Shown: one piece after another, positions 7,315 through 16,314 of the stretch
Layout of the letters: each line of letters opens with the position of its first letter
How positions within the stretch are numbered: the first letter of the stretch is position 1
From: JACVRW01 sp963733885
Lineage (GTDB): Bacteria; Actinomycetota; Thermoleophilia; Solirubrobacterales; Thermoleophilaceae
Direction of reading: 5' to 3'
Assembly: GCA_963733885.1 (NCBI GenBank)
Contig: CAVTES010000003.1
Span: 1-64,000 of the forward strand
DNA length: 64,000 bases
Position numbers and translations under genes: made by a program
Notes under the pieces: generated by a model
Database searches by the model: none
Told to the model about the DNA's origin: nothing
The model's input: the letters and a program-made list of their open reading frames with translations, nothing else

Positions 7315-8895
7315 CTACTCCTCTTCGCTCTCGGGGATGGACAGCACCAGCTCTTCCATTCCTTGGCCGTTGGGCCCCAGGCCGGTGGGCGGCGCGACCG
7401 CCGCTGCGGTCGGGAGTGCCGCTGGCGCGGCCGCTGCCGGCCGGTTGGCCTTGGCGAGCAGCGTCGCCTTCGTGGCGTTGCCGATCCCGTGGCCGGTGGC
7501 GAGGTCTGGCCCCGGTCCGGCGCGATGGTGACCGGTCTCGCGCGCGCAGCGTCCTTTCGCCACATCCCGGGCGGTGGTCTTCAGGACGTTCTTCGCCTGG
7601 GCGGGAGTCATCTGTGGCCAGGCCTGCTTCATGAGTGCGCACGCGCCCGCGAGCTGAGGCGCGGCGGCCGAGGTGCCGCTGAACGCGGCCCAGCCGTCGT
7701 TTCGCTCCGTGCCGTCTCCGTTCGGGTAGGCAGTCCCACCGAGGTCGCTGTCGATCGCGCAGCGAGGCTCGACCGGCAGCATGATGTACACGGCGCCGGG
7801 CAGCTTTCCGACGAGGCCGCAGACATCCGGTACGCGCCGACCGGGGTAGATGCGGCTCTTGAACCCACTCGCGTACTCGGTCGCCTCGGGCGGCTTCCCC
7901 GATTGCAGGTACGTCCCCCCTGCAGAGATCACATCGGGATGCTGGCCCGGGAAGCCCCAGTGGCCGTTACCCGCAGAGAAGATGACGACGATCCCCAGCT
8001 GCACCGCGCTCGCGATGGCCGCGGCCAGCGCTTGGTCGGCGGCGTCAAGCGGCGGATCCTTGATGTCCCCTCCCCAGCTGCAGGAGATCACGTGCGGGTT
8101 GAGCGCGACGGCGGTGTTGAAGGCGCCGACCACGTTGATGAAGTCCGTCTTCACCATGGTGAAGCTCACGTCCGGCGCGACGGCGAAGACGTTGGCCGAC
8201 TCGCCGGTGCCGTGACCGATTTCGTCGTGGGCAGGGCGTGTGGCGCCGGGCGCGAGCACGACGGGGGTCGATCGATAGCCGCGGCTCGTGAAGAAGGGGT
8301 GGCGGTACCACCCCGAGTCCACCATCACCACCTTGACCCCGGCGCCCGTGTAGCCCATGCGGTGGACCCGATCGGCCATCATGCCGAGCGACACATCGGC
8401 GGGCACGTCGAGGTACCAGTAGCTCTTGCGCGGCGGCAGCTTGGATACCGCGAACGGGTAGTAGCGCTTGCTCAACGCCACCCCTTCCACGACGTCGGAG
8501 AGGGGACTGTCGGTCGTGTCGATCAGTCCGGTCACTGGCGTATCCGGACAGTCGAGCACCGTGACGGGCTCCACACGGCGCTGCTCGCGCATCGTTTCAC
8601 GCTCGGTGGCCACGATGCGGCGCTTGAAGACGCGCTCGAAGGTCTTCGGAGGCGCGGCGATCGTGACCGTCGCGGCTCCGACTGACAGCACCTCGAAGCC
8701 TTCCCCCTGCAGCCGCGATACCGCGTCCGTCGTCACGCGCGGCTCGGAATAGAAGCGCGTCACCAGGTCGCTCGTCACGGGTGGGGCGTCGAACAGCGAA
8801 CCGCCGTCCACCGAGCGAGGCGACGCCTCCGCGTAGATGATCTGGGGTAGGTTCGCCGCGGCCGACTCCCCTTTCTTCGCGTTCGCCTTGGCCAT
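7315..8895 (-). CDS. Subtilisin-family S8 serine peptidase, no signal peptide
   Basis: A 526-aa subtilase with the full catalytic set: Asp193 in MVDSGWY, His228 in EIGHGTGE, the oxyanion Asn310 in SAGNGHWGF, and Ser409 in SGTSAAAP. Residues about 40-130 form an N-terminal prodomain-like region (GFEVLSVGAATVTIAAPPKT, then FERV) that recalls sedolisin/kumamolisin activation domains. The C-terminus is an Ala/Pro linker and an acidic tail ending SIPESEEE. No signal peptide or membrane segment is visible, so it probably acts in the cytoplasm or leaves by another route. ATG 8895 (SD GGAG) is preferred over TTG 8919. The gene lies 20 bp after a free-standing homologue of its own N-terminal domain and shares its promoter. 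Confidence 0.9.
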   Translation of the reverse strand: MAKANAKKGESAAANLPQIIYAEASPRSVDGGSLFDAPPVTSDLVTRFYSEPRVTTDAVSRLQGEGFEVLSVGAATVTIAAPPKTFERVFKRRIVATERETMREQRRVEPVTVLDCPDTPVTGLIDTTDSPLSDVVEGVALSKRYYPFAVSKLPPRKSYWYLDVPADVSLGMMADRVHRMGYTGAGVKVVMVDSGWYRHPFFTSRGYRSTPVVLAPGATRPAHDEIGHGTGESANVFAVAPDVSFTMVKTDFINVVGAFNTAVALNPHVISCSWGGDIKDPPLDAADQALAAAIASAVQLGIVVIFSAGNGHWGFPGQHPDVISAGGTYLQSGKPPEATEYASGFKSRIYPGRRVPDVCGLVGKLPGAVYIMLPVEPRCAIDSDLGGTAYPNGDGTERNDGWAAFSGTSAAAPQLAGACALMKQAWPQMTPAQAKNVLKTTARDVAKGRCARETGHHRAGPGPDLATGHGIGNATKATLLAKANRPAAAAPAALPTAAAVAPPTGLGPNGQGMEELVLSIPESEEE

Positions 8896-8915
8896 GTCGC
8901 TCCTCTCTATGGGGG

Positions 8916-9275
8916 TCAACGAAACAGGTGCGGCCGCTCCGGGAAAACGACGGTCTCGACGAGACCATCGAGCTCGTCCGGCAGACGCAGCCGACCGGCT
9001 GGACTCACCGGCCGCTCTCCCGCCGCGGCGTCCCCTCGCACCTCGAGCCGGAGGCCCAGCACGCGCTCGAACGTCTCGGGCTCACCCGTGATAGTAAGCG
9101 TGACGCCGGCATCGAGCACCTCGAAGCCCAGGGCCTCGAACGCCCGCACCGCGGCCGTCTTGTCGCGCTCGTCGGGCTCGAACTGTTCGAGCGTCTGAGA
9201 CGTGACCTGCGCCGAGCTGTCGGTCAGCGTGCGACCTCCGTGCGACCTGAGGATCGCCTCGGCGGCCACGCGCAT
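8916..9275 (-). CDS. Free-standing S8 prodomain-like partner protein
   Basis: A 119-aa protein whose residues 40-115 align with the N-terminal region of the downstream S8 peptidase: GFEVLDAGVTLTITGEPETF against GFEVLSVGAATVTIAAPPKT, then FERV in both, an Arg-rich strand, and a closing leucine-rich segment LDGLVETV against VTGLIDTT. This suggests a duplicated or detached propeptide that could act as inhibitor, chaperone or regulator of the protease. ATG 9275 is the first standard start after a good promoter (9351-9379). No clear Shine-Dalgarno is present. Its stop touches the TTG at 8919, so the two genes are surely one operon. The function is inferred from similarity only. Confidence 0.75.
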   Translation of the reverse strand: MRVAAEAILRSHGGRTLTDSSAQVTSQTLEQFEPDERDKTAAVRAFEALGFEVLDAGVTLTITGEPETFERVLGLRLEVRGDAAAGERPVSPAGRLRLPDELDGLVETVVFPERPHLFR

Positions 9276-9350
9276 CAGATTTGAGGCCAGTGGGAGAGGT
9301 GGGCCATCAGGGCTGCCGAACCGAACACCGCTATCGAGTCGGTGCGGCCA

Positions 9351-9379
9351 AACGTAGCCCGCGCGATTGAGTGGGTCAA
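9351..9379 (-). promoter_or_regulatory. Sigma70-type promoter of the S8 protease pair
   Basis: On the minus strand, TTGACC (9374-9379) is followed after exactly 17 nt by TACGTT (9351-9356). It lies about 70 nt before ATG 9275 and after the end of the metallophosphoesterase gene, so the protease pair can be transcribed separately from the upstream genes. Confidence 0.65.
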
Positions 9380-9421
9380 GTTGAGTACTCGGGCCCGGCG
9401 CAAAGGGGTACTGGCGAGGTC

Positions 9422-10285
9422 TCAGGTGGATATCTCCACCACGGGCCGCCCCTGAAGTTGGCGCCAGCCGCCGGCACGGTGATCGCGGCAGCGCAGCTCG
9501 ATCCGCCCCGCGCGCTGCGTCACGAACAGCGAGCAGAGTGGGTCGCGCGGGTCGCGGCGCTTGCCGACGCCGACGAGGGCCGAGCCGTTGATCGCGACGA
9601 TCGAGCGCCTCGGAGCGAGCCTCACCCGCTTGATCAGACCGGGCGCGCTGAGCGGGGAGTGGGTGTGTCCCGACAGCCAGAGCCTGGCGTTCGGACGAGC
9701 TGCGAGCAGCTCGCGGATGCGGCCGTCCGGCTTCGCATAAAAGGCGCTCATCGTGGAGGTGAAGTGCCGGCGCGGGTCTCCCATCACGGTGTGGAACAGC
9801 GGCCAGTGGCAGGCTATCCAGCAGTTCTCCGGACCCCGCTCGAGCACGCGGTCGAGGAATTCCAGCGTCGCGAGCGAAAGCCGACCGGCACGCTCGCCCC
9901 ACTCGACCCGATTCGGTCCGACGACGATCACCCGCGCGAAATCGAGATCGACCGCGTAGTTCTGGGAGGGCTGCCCATAGGCACGCGCCCAGTCGCCGAC
10001 GCCGCGCGCGTTGCGCAGGATGTCGTGGTTGCCCAGCACCACCGCCCAGGGCCCGGGCAACCGCGCGAGGAATTCGAGCGCCAGTTCGTCTTCGCGCGGG
10101 TCGCCGCGCTCGGTTGCGTCGCCCAACTGCAGGTGAAGCGCCGGTGCCCGCAGCCGGGCCAGGTCGCGGCTCACCGCGTCGAAGCGCGCGGGTGTGATTG
10201 CGCCGGCATGCAGATCGCCGATGCAGTGGAGCGTGCGGCGCCAGTCCGGGTGCCTCACCACCTGGCTGCGATTCGCGGTCGGCAT
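9422..10285 (-). CDS. Calcineurin-like metallophosphoesterase
   Basis: A 287-aa phosphoesterase with all five motifs of the dinuclear metal fold: IGDLHAG, LQLGDATE, VLGNHD, CHWPLFH and SGHTHS. The substrate cannot be told. ATG 10285 was chosen because the frame before it lies inside the preceding subtilase gene; the two genes overlap by 31 bp on the same strand. No signal peptide is visible. Linkage to two subtilase genes is notable but may be coincidental. Confidence 0.85.
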   Translation of the reverse strand: MPTANRSQVVRHPDWRRTLHCIGDLHAGAITPARFDAVSRDLARLRAPALHLQLGDATERGDPREDELALEFLARLPGPWAVVLGNHDILRNARGVGDWARAYGQPSQNYAVDLDFARVIVVGPNRVEWGERAGRLSLATLEFLDRVLERGPENCWIACHWPLFHTVMGDPRRHFTSTMSAFYAKPDGRIRELLAARPNARLWLSGHTHSPLSAPGLIKRVRLAPRRSIVAINGSALVGVGKRRDPRDPLCSLFVTQRAGRIELRCRDHRAGGWRQLQGRPVVEIST

Positions 10286-13090
10286 CGCCCTAGCCCCGTT
10301 CCGGGGATCAGGGTGGGGGTGCCGCCCGCCGCGTTGACGATGTAGATGGCGCCCACGACCTCGAACGCGAAGTCCCGGCTGAATGCGATGCGCTGGCCGT
10401 CCGGCGACCAGGTGGGATGCCTGTCCAGTGCCCCTGTGCCGGCCACGTGGCTCGCATTCAGGCCATTCGCGCCGATGATCCAGATGCCGGGCTGGCTGCC
10501 ACCCCTCGAGTAGGCGATGCGCTGCCCGTCGGGCGACCATGCGGGAGCACCGGGTCCCTCCCCTTCGGGTGTGAAAGCGACGGGGTTCCCGGGCGGCTCA
10601 ACGAGCCACAGCCGTGGGGGAGGGAACGGCTGACCGAGACCGCGCGGGCTCCGTCCAACCATCACGATCTCTCCGTTGCTGAACTCCGCCTCGGCACGGC
10701 AGTTGTCCACGGGGTCGAGCAGTGTGGTGCGCTGGTCCTCGCTCCCCTCGTAGAGACCTGAGAAGGCGAAATAGCAGAGCGCCTCCATGTCGGTCACGTT
10801 CTCCTCGTCGAACTCGACCGACACGCCGAGGATCTCCTGGTGGACCTCCTCGAGGTTCGGCGTTCCCTGAGGTGGCGAACCTGTTGGATCGAGATCCATC
10901 GGCGCCTCGGGCGTGCCGCCGGTGAAGCCGTCGCCATTCAGGTCGTCCCGCGACCAGTCGCGGTCGCCGGCGTCGTCCCGGCTGACGTCACTGAATGCCT
11001 CGAGGTCGTCCTCGTCGAAGGTCCCGTCACCATCGTGGTCGAGGATCGCGTGGCGCACCGGCGCGGTCTGCGGCGTGAGCGAGGCCGGCTGGTCGAGGCT
11101 GAGCACGGCGCTGTAGGCGTCCAGGCGCGGAGATGAGGGAAGGTCGGTCCCGCACTCCCCTGCGGCATGCGGGAGCGGATCGCGCGACGTGGCGATCATG
11201 AGGTTGCGCAGCTGGGGGGCGGTCAGGCTCGGCTCGATCGACCAGAGGAACATGCCGAGCGCCGCGACCTGAGGCGAGGCCATCGACGTGCCTGTCTTGT
11301 TGCCGGCCGCGGAGCCGAAAAGATGTGAGAAGACGTCCGTGCCTACGGCGGCGATGTTGCCGCTGCGATTGGAGGTCGTCCCGAGGCAGCCCGGTTCGAA
11401 GGCAGGCGCGCCGGTATCCAAGAGGTTCTCGACCGCCAGCGTGTTGCGCAGCTCCGTCATCGGGAGGTCGAACTGATTCGTCAGGTCCGAGCGCAGCGCG
11501 GCGGCCGCCCAGCGGCTGTTCCGGTTCGCCGGTGCCGCGCTGTTGCCTGCCGACGTGGCGTGCAGCATGCGGTTCTCCAGGCCGGTGGAGGTGCGCACGA
11601 GTTGTGCCCAGTCGGACCCGAGCTGCTGCGCCTCGGAGTCAGTGGGCGCCGGGTTCGAGCCGAGGCTCGTGTTGACGACCACGTGCCCGGTCAGCGCGGT
11701 CGCCTTCTGGAAGATCTTCAACCCCGTCATCTGCGTCGAGCTGCCGACGACATCGATCACGTGCAGCGGCGTGCTCGCCGGGAAGACGCCGGTGACGTTT
11801 CCGGCTGCGGTCCCGTTGGTCGCGAAGCCCGAGGCGGCGATGCCGACGACGTGGTAGCCGTGCTCGTCGGGTCCGGTACGCACGAACAGGTCGCCACTGT
11901 TGTACGACGGGGCGTCTACTTGTGCCGAGAGCGGACCGTTGCCGAACATGTCGGCGACGATCATGGTCGGGCGGTCGCTCAGCTCGATTGCCCCCTGCGC
12001 GTTCCAGGCCGCCGGCATGCGAAGGGCGATGAGGTGGCTCAGCACGCCGGCGTTGCCGGATGACAGCGGCGTCGTGAACCCCAGCGGCAACTGGTCCGTT
12101 GCCGGCATGTCCGCGCGCTCCGCGCTGTCGACGCCGGGAAGCGTGCGAAGCGTGGCAAGCAGCGCATCTAGCGCCGCCAGGCTACCCGGATCAGGGATCC
12201 CGACCGCGAGGCCCGGCCAGCCCGCGACTGATCCGACGACCTTGCCATCCACGCTCTGGAGCGCCGCGTTGACCTGACCGACAGTGGCCGACGGGCGTCA
12301 TCCGCAGGGCGATCTCCTTGCGCGCGATGCGCAGCCCCTCCGGAGAGGTCGAGACCTCGGCTTCCTCATGTCGCGGGTCGGTGTCGACGTTCTCCACCGC
12401 GTCGAGGGCGGTCGCGCTCGCCTCGCCCGCCACCCCGCCCGGGGCGTGGTTGACTACGACGCTCGCTGCCGAAGCATTCCCCGCTGCATCGGAGGCGGTG
12501 ACCCCGATGGTGTTCGATCCTTCGCTCAGCGCAACCTGGCAGGAGTAGTTGTCACCGTTCCGCGTCGCAGCTTGGCCGTTGCAACTCACGCTCGAAATCC
12601 CAGAGCCCGGATCGCGGGCGCTTCCTTCAACTGTTGCGGTCGGCTGATCGAACCACGCGCCCGCGCCTGGCGAGGCGATTCTGAGCTCGGGCGACGTCGT
12701 GTCGGGTGCCGGCGGGAATGGTGGGGCAGACGGCGGCAGTGGGAGTGCAGGCGGTGGCAGTGAGGGGGCAGGTGGCGGCGGAGCGGCATTTCGCAGGCAC
12801 AGAGACCGCGCCCGCCTGAGTTCCTTCAGCTTGATGGTCTGCTTCGTCACGAAGGCACGCCGCTGCTTTCGCGACCGATGCGAGCGGAAGAAGGCACGCC
12901 GCCGCGAGCCCATCTTCCGCTTGAAGGCGTTCAGGCGCTTGGTTTCCGCCTGGCAAGGCTCGGCCTGCGCCGCAATGGGGTGGAGTCTCAGGCCCGCGTC
13001 CGCCGTCGCGCCGGACGTCAACCCGAGCAGCAGGGCCGCCGCGATCGTGAGGCCGACGCTCAACGCGCGCCGGCTGCCGGGGCGGTTCAC
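10255..13090 (-). pseudogene. Large secreted subtilase with Ig-like, EF-hand and propeller regions, frameshifted
   Basis: Two frames together spell one extracellular protease. Frame one (GTG 13090 to about 12290) has a signal peptide (LSVGLTIAAALLLGLTSGATADA), a basic coil, a proline-rich linker and a bacterial Ig-like domain (TVEGSARDPGSGISSV). Frame two (about 12290 to 10255) carries the subtilase domain: Asp in IVADMFGNG, His in EHGYHVVGIAAS, Asn in ATSAGNS, Ser in GTSMASPQVAALG. It then has calcium-type loops (DHDGDGTFDEDDLEAF, DLNGDGFTGG) and two PD40/TolB repeats (WSPDGQRIAYSRG, WSPDGQRIAFSRD). Removing one base at 12288-12294 gives RMTPSATVGQVNAALQSV and joins the frames. As written the catalytic part has no signal peptide. 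A -10-like TAGACT sits 6 nt before the GTG. Confidence 0.8.
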
Positions 13091-13254
13091 CTCGACAGTC
13101 TACGCGCGCTCTTCGTTCCGACCCGGGATCCCGGGTGGGAAATCCGGATGCTCTCCATCGCCCGCAAACGCCGGCAGCCGCGGCGGGTCGGTTGGCTAGG
13201 GTTGCCGCGCTACCGGTGCCGTCCTTGGCACGGCATCATTCGGTACCAGCGAAC

Positions 13255-13340
<86 letters not shown>

Positions 13341-13401
13341 GTGGCGCGCTGAGTATAGAGCCGCCCAGGGGGCCTCCGGAGCCGTCGGAGGGGGCAGTCC
13401 C

Positions 13402-13445
13402 TTGATGTCGTCCGACGGGCTGGGTACTCTGCGAACACATGTTCG
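13402..13445 (+). promoter_or_regulatory. lexA promoter with overlapping SOS box
   Basis: TTGATG (13402-13407) and TACTCT (13425-13430) are separated by 17 nt. The operator CGAACACATGTTCG (13432-13445) sits on the expected start point and is a perfect match to the Gram-positive/actinobacterial LexA box GAAC-N4-GTTC. This is classic autorepression. Confidence 0.9.
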
Positions 13446-13482
13446 GATCACCGCATACGACTGGCCCTCAGAGGAGGTCTCG

Positions 13483-14097
13483 ATGGTCGAAATGAACCTG
13501 ACCAAGCGCCAGCAGGAGATCTTCGACTACATCAAGCAGTACCGGAGCGACCACGGCTACCCGCCCACCGTGCGGGACATCGGCAAGGCGATCGGGCTGA
13601 CCTCGTCGTCAACCGTCCACGCCCATCTCGCCAACCTCGAGAAGCTCGGGCTGCTCCGTCGCGATCCCACCAAGCCGCGGGCGATCGAAGTGCTCAAGGA
13701 CAAGGCCAGGCAGGTCGTCACGCCCCCCGGGCTGCCCGTGGTCGGGCAGGTGGCGGCGGGCCAGCCTGTCCTGGCCGACGAGAACATCGAGGAGTACGTG
13801 CCGGTGCCCGGCATCGCGGGCGGTGACGACGGCGAGTTCGTGCTCCGCGTGAAGGGCGACTCCATGAAGGACGCCGGCATCCTCGAGGGCGACTTCGTGA
13901 TCGTGCGCCGCCAGGAGACCGCGGGCGACGGCGAGATCGTCGTGGCACTCGTCGGCGAGGAGGCCACGGTCAAGCGCTTCTTCCGCGAGGACGACCACGT
14001 GCGGCTGCAGCCGGAGAACGAGTCGATGGAGCCGATCCGCACGCGCGAGGCGCAGGTGCTCGGGCGCGTGGTCGGGCTCTGCAGGAGGGTGACATGA
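13483..14097 (+). CDS. lexA: LexA repressor, SOS regulator
   Basis: A 204-aa LexA. The N-terminal winged helix (LTKRQQEIFDYIKQYRSDHG, PPTVRDIGKAIGLTSSSTVHAHL) is followed by the self-cleavage site Ala-Gly in GQVAAGQPV. The S24 catalytic dyad is Ser in GDSMKDAGI and Lys in EEATVKRFF. ATG 13483 is preceded by the Shine-Dalgarno GAGGAGG. LexA represses DNA-repair genes until RecA filaments trigger its autocleavage. Its own SOS box lies 38 nt upstream, and the next small gene overlaps its stop. Confidence 0.96.
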   Translation: MVEMNLTKRQQEIFDYIKQYRSDHGYPPTVRDIGKAIGLTSSSTVHAHLANLEKLGLLRRDPTKPRAIEVLKDKARQVVTPPGLPVVGQVAAGQPVLADENIEEYVPVPGIAGGDDGEFVLRVKGDSMKDAGILEGDFVIVRRQETAGDGEIVVALVGEEATVKRFFREDDHVRLQPENESMEPIRTREAQVLGRVVGLCRRVT

Positions 14098-14312
14098 CCA
14101 CGGCGCTGCTCGAATCGCCGCTGTCGTTGTACGGAGAGGCGCGCCGGCTCCGGCTGGCGGACGAGTCCGGGATCACCCTCGAGGAGCTCCTCGAGAGAAC
14201 GCTGCGATCCGCGCGAACCGAGGTCGTGGCCGAGTGCCCGGTGTGCCGCGGCCAGATGAACGTCTCGGACGGCGCCGCGCGCTGCTCGGGCTGCGGCTCG
14301 ACGCTCTCATAG
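14094..14312 (+). CDS. Small zinc-ribbon protein co-transcribed with lexA
   Basis: A 72-aa protein overlapping the lexA stop codon (ATGA). The first 40 residues are helical (LYGEARRLRLADESGITLEE, then LLERTLRSA). The C-terminal CPVCRGQMNVSDGAARCSGC forms a single four-cysteine zinc ribbon. No named family is recognised. The overlap means it shares the SOS-controlled transcript, so a role linked to the damage response is possible, but this is inference from position. Confidence 0.75.
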   Translation: MTTALLESPLSLYGEARRLRLADESGITLEELLERTLRSARTEVVAECPVCRGQMNVSDGAARCSGCGSTLS

Positions 14313-14408
14313 CCCGCGGTCCGCCTCCGACTGAGCGCGGCCGTCGGCGTCCGCTGGATCGTCGCCGTCCGCGCTGGCGGCGCGGTCCGACCCGGCCTAC
14401 ACTTGAGC

Positions 14409-14786
14409 TGCCGGCCGAGCAGCCGCGGGGAGGTCGGGGAGACAACCGGCCCCTCGAGGAAAGTCCGGACACCTCAGGGCGAGGGTGGTCGGGAAACCGA
14501 CCCGGGGAAACCCGCGGGACAGTGCCACAGAAACACACCGCCTAAGCGCCAGCCTCACGTGAGCTGGCGCCGGCAAGGGTGAAATGGTGCGGTAAGAGCG
14601 CACCGGCGTCGCGGCGACGCGGCGGCCCGGCAAACCCCACCCGGTGCAAGGCCAAGCAGGAGCGATGACGCTGCCCGCCGAGCTCCAGGTAGGCCGCAGG
14701 GCGAGAGCCCCGTCCGGCACGGTCACGACCGCGACCGGACGAGACGGATGGTTGCTCACGACAGGATCCGGCTTACAGGCCGGCTA
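14409..14786 (+). ncRNA. rnpB: RNase P RNA, bacterial class A
   Basis: Conserved blocks appear in the right order: GAGGAAAGTCCGGAC (CR-I), ACAGAAACACACCGCC, GAAATGGTGCGGTAAGAGCG, ACCCGGTGCAAGGCC and GACGGATGGTTGCTC, with the closing ACAGGATCCGGCTTACAG. GCCGGCC near the 5' end pairs with GGCCGGC at the 3' end to form P1. The catalytic RNA processes tRNA 5' ends. A -10-like TACACT at 14398-14403 supports the 5' end within a few bases, and a terminator follows. Confidence 0.95.
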
Positions 14787-14793
14787 AGGAAAG

Positions 14794-14816
14794 GCCCCGC
14801 ACCTCGCGGGGCTTTT
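14794..14816 (+). terminator. Rho-independent terminator of RNase P RNA
   Basis: GCCCCGC (14794-14800) pairs with GCGGGGC (14806-14812) and is followed by TTTT. On the other strand the hairpin is followed by TTCC, so it may also help to end the convergent oxidoreductase gene. Confidence 0.85.
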
Positions 14817-15774
14817 CTATGCCGCGGGGCGAGCCGGGACGGCCGGCGCCGTCAGACCGCGTTTCTCGGCCACGAGGCCCTGCACCACCCCGACCGCGGC
14901 GAGCGATCCGGCAGAGATCGCTCCCGCCACCTGCGGAAGCTTGGCGCTCAGGTCGCCGGCGGCCGAGACGCCCTCCGAGGTCGTGCGGAACATCGGGTCG
15001 ACCACCACGGCATCCACCACAACCGGCCCGGGCTCGGCGGTCTCCGCCCCGAGTTGGGTCGCGAGCCCGGAGCTGCTGCGCGGCGGTGACGGGCACGAGC
15101 AATCCCGCGCGCTCGAGTAGTGAACCGTCGGCGAACTCGATCCCAGCGAGCGAGCCGCCGCGCGCGACCAGGCCCGCGACGGGCCGCTCGTCGACCTCGA
15201 TGCCGGCTGCCGCGAGCCGCTCGCGGTCGCCGTCACCGAGCTCCGCCGGACCATTTCCGAGCAGCACGACGTCGTCGCTCCACTCGCGCAGCAGCATGGC
15301 TCGGTGCACTCCTCCGTCGCCGCCGCCCAGCACGGCGAGCGCCTGGTCCCGCACCTCCCAGCCGTGACAGAACGGACAGTGGAACACCGACCGGCCCCAC
15401 AGCTCTCGGAGACCCGGAAGTTCTGGCGGCCGGTAGTCCATTCCGGTCGCAAGGATCACGCGACGGGTCATCTCGCGACCGCCGCCGGCGAGCTCGAGCT
15501 CGAAGCCGCCTTCGAGCCGCTCGCCGCCCTCGACGGTCCCCGCGCGCAGCTCGACGGTCGGGTAGGCCGCGAGCTCCTCGCGTCCGGTGGCGTACAGCTC
15601 GGCGGGCGGGCGGCCCTCGTGTCCGAGCAGCCCTCCGATGCCCTCGGCGGGGAGGTTGCTCGGCGAGCCGGCGTCGACCACGAGCGTGCGCTGGCGGGCT
15701 CGGCCCAGCACGAGCGCCGCGCTCAGGCCGGCGGCCCCGCCGCCCACGACGATGCAGTCCCAGGTGGTTTCCAT
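14817..15774 (-). pseudogene. Thioredoxin-reductase-like flavoprotein, frameshifted
   Basis: From ATG 15774 the frame gives an FAD-binding motif (VVGGGAAGLSAALVLGRA), the redox-active CPFC in VFHCPFCHGWEV, and an NAD(P) motif (VLGGGDGGVHRA). It then drifts into nonsense near 15080. The proper C-terminus (ETAEPGPVVVDAVVVDPMF, then EGVSAAGDLSAKLPQVAGA, the second FAD block) is in another frame ending at TAG 14817. One base gained or two lost around 15074-15085 explains this. The restored length of about 319 aa is normal for the family. The strong Fur-type box just upstream suggests iron or oxidative-stress control. A sequencing indel is an alternative to real inactivation. Confidence 0.8.
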
Positions 15775-15792
15775 GCCCGCCACCGTATCAGT

Positions 15793-15815
15793 CTATTGAG
15801 AATCATTCTCAATAG
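15793..15815. promoter_or_regulatory. Fur-family box
   Basis: CTATTGAGAAT-C-ATTCTCAATAG is a dyad with perfect 11-bp arms around one base. Its core TGAGAATCATTCTCA matches the 7-1-7 Fur consensus layout. It lies 18 bp before the thioredoxin-reductase-like start, where it would cover that promoter. The cold-shock gene on the other side is 165 bp away. Confidence 0.75.
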
Positions 15816-15980
15816 ATCCTGAGGGCCTCCGCCCAACGGGGATTCACTTGCAGCCTCGACGCTGCTACCGTCCGCGTGGTCAGCGCCGGGTGTGTCCGGC
15901 GAACGAGTGTTAGCGCCCGCAGTCGTTGCTTCACAGCTCCTCCGCGACGCAGCACGAAAAAACCAGTGGAGGTACCAGCA

Positions 15981-16187
15981 ATGGCCACCGGAACCGTGAA
16001 GTGGTTCAACGACGACAAGGGCTTCGGCTTCGTGACGCCCGACGAGGCAGGCAAGGACCTGTTCGTCCATCACACCGGCATCGCCGGCGAGGGCTTCAAG
16101 TCGCTCGCCGAGGGTGCGCGGGTCTCCTACGACGCCGAAGCCGGCGACAAGGGCCCGAAGGCCGTCAACGTGCGGCCGATCGCCTGA
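15981..16187 (+). CDS. CspA-family cold shock protein
   Basis: A 68-aa single OB-fold nucleic-acid chaperone. RNP1 is KGFGFV (in DDKGFGFVTP) and RNP2 is DLFVHH. The start ATGGCCACCGG is preceded by the Shine-Dalgarno GTGGAGGT. The leader before it is long and A-rich near the end, as is common for cold-shock mRNAs. Such proteins bind single-stranded RNA and keep it unfolded. Monocistronic. Confidence 0.95.
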   Translation: MATGTVKWFNDDKGFGFVTPDEAGKDLFVHHTGIAGEGFKSLAEGARVSYDAEAGDKGPKAVNVRPIA

Positions 16188-16260
16188 CGGGCGCTTGATC
16201 GCTACATAACGCGGGCCGACCCCTGGCGCGCCGACCGGCGGGCGACGGTAACGACCGCTC

Positions 16261-16303
16261 ACCGATTATCGGTTTGGACTGCGGCGCTACCGGCGACTAG
16301 AGG
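16261..16303 (+). promoter_or_regulatory. Promoter and palindrome before the zinc-ribbon/HNR gene
   Basis: TTGGAC (16274-16279) and TAGAGG (16298-16303) are spaced 18 nt apart. The perfect dyad ACCGAT-T-ATCGGT (16261-16273) abuts the -35 box and may bind a regulator. GTG 16315 is 11 nt after the -10. Confidence 0.45.
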
Positions 16304-16314
16304 CGCACCAGGGG

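Noticed and set aside
9276..9902. 328-aa version of the prodomain-like protein
   Set aside because: The upstream part overlaps the metallophosphoesterase gene and lies before the promoter at 9351-9379; only the part from ATG 9275 is supported.
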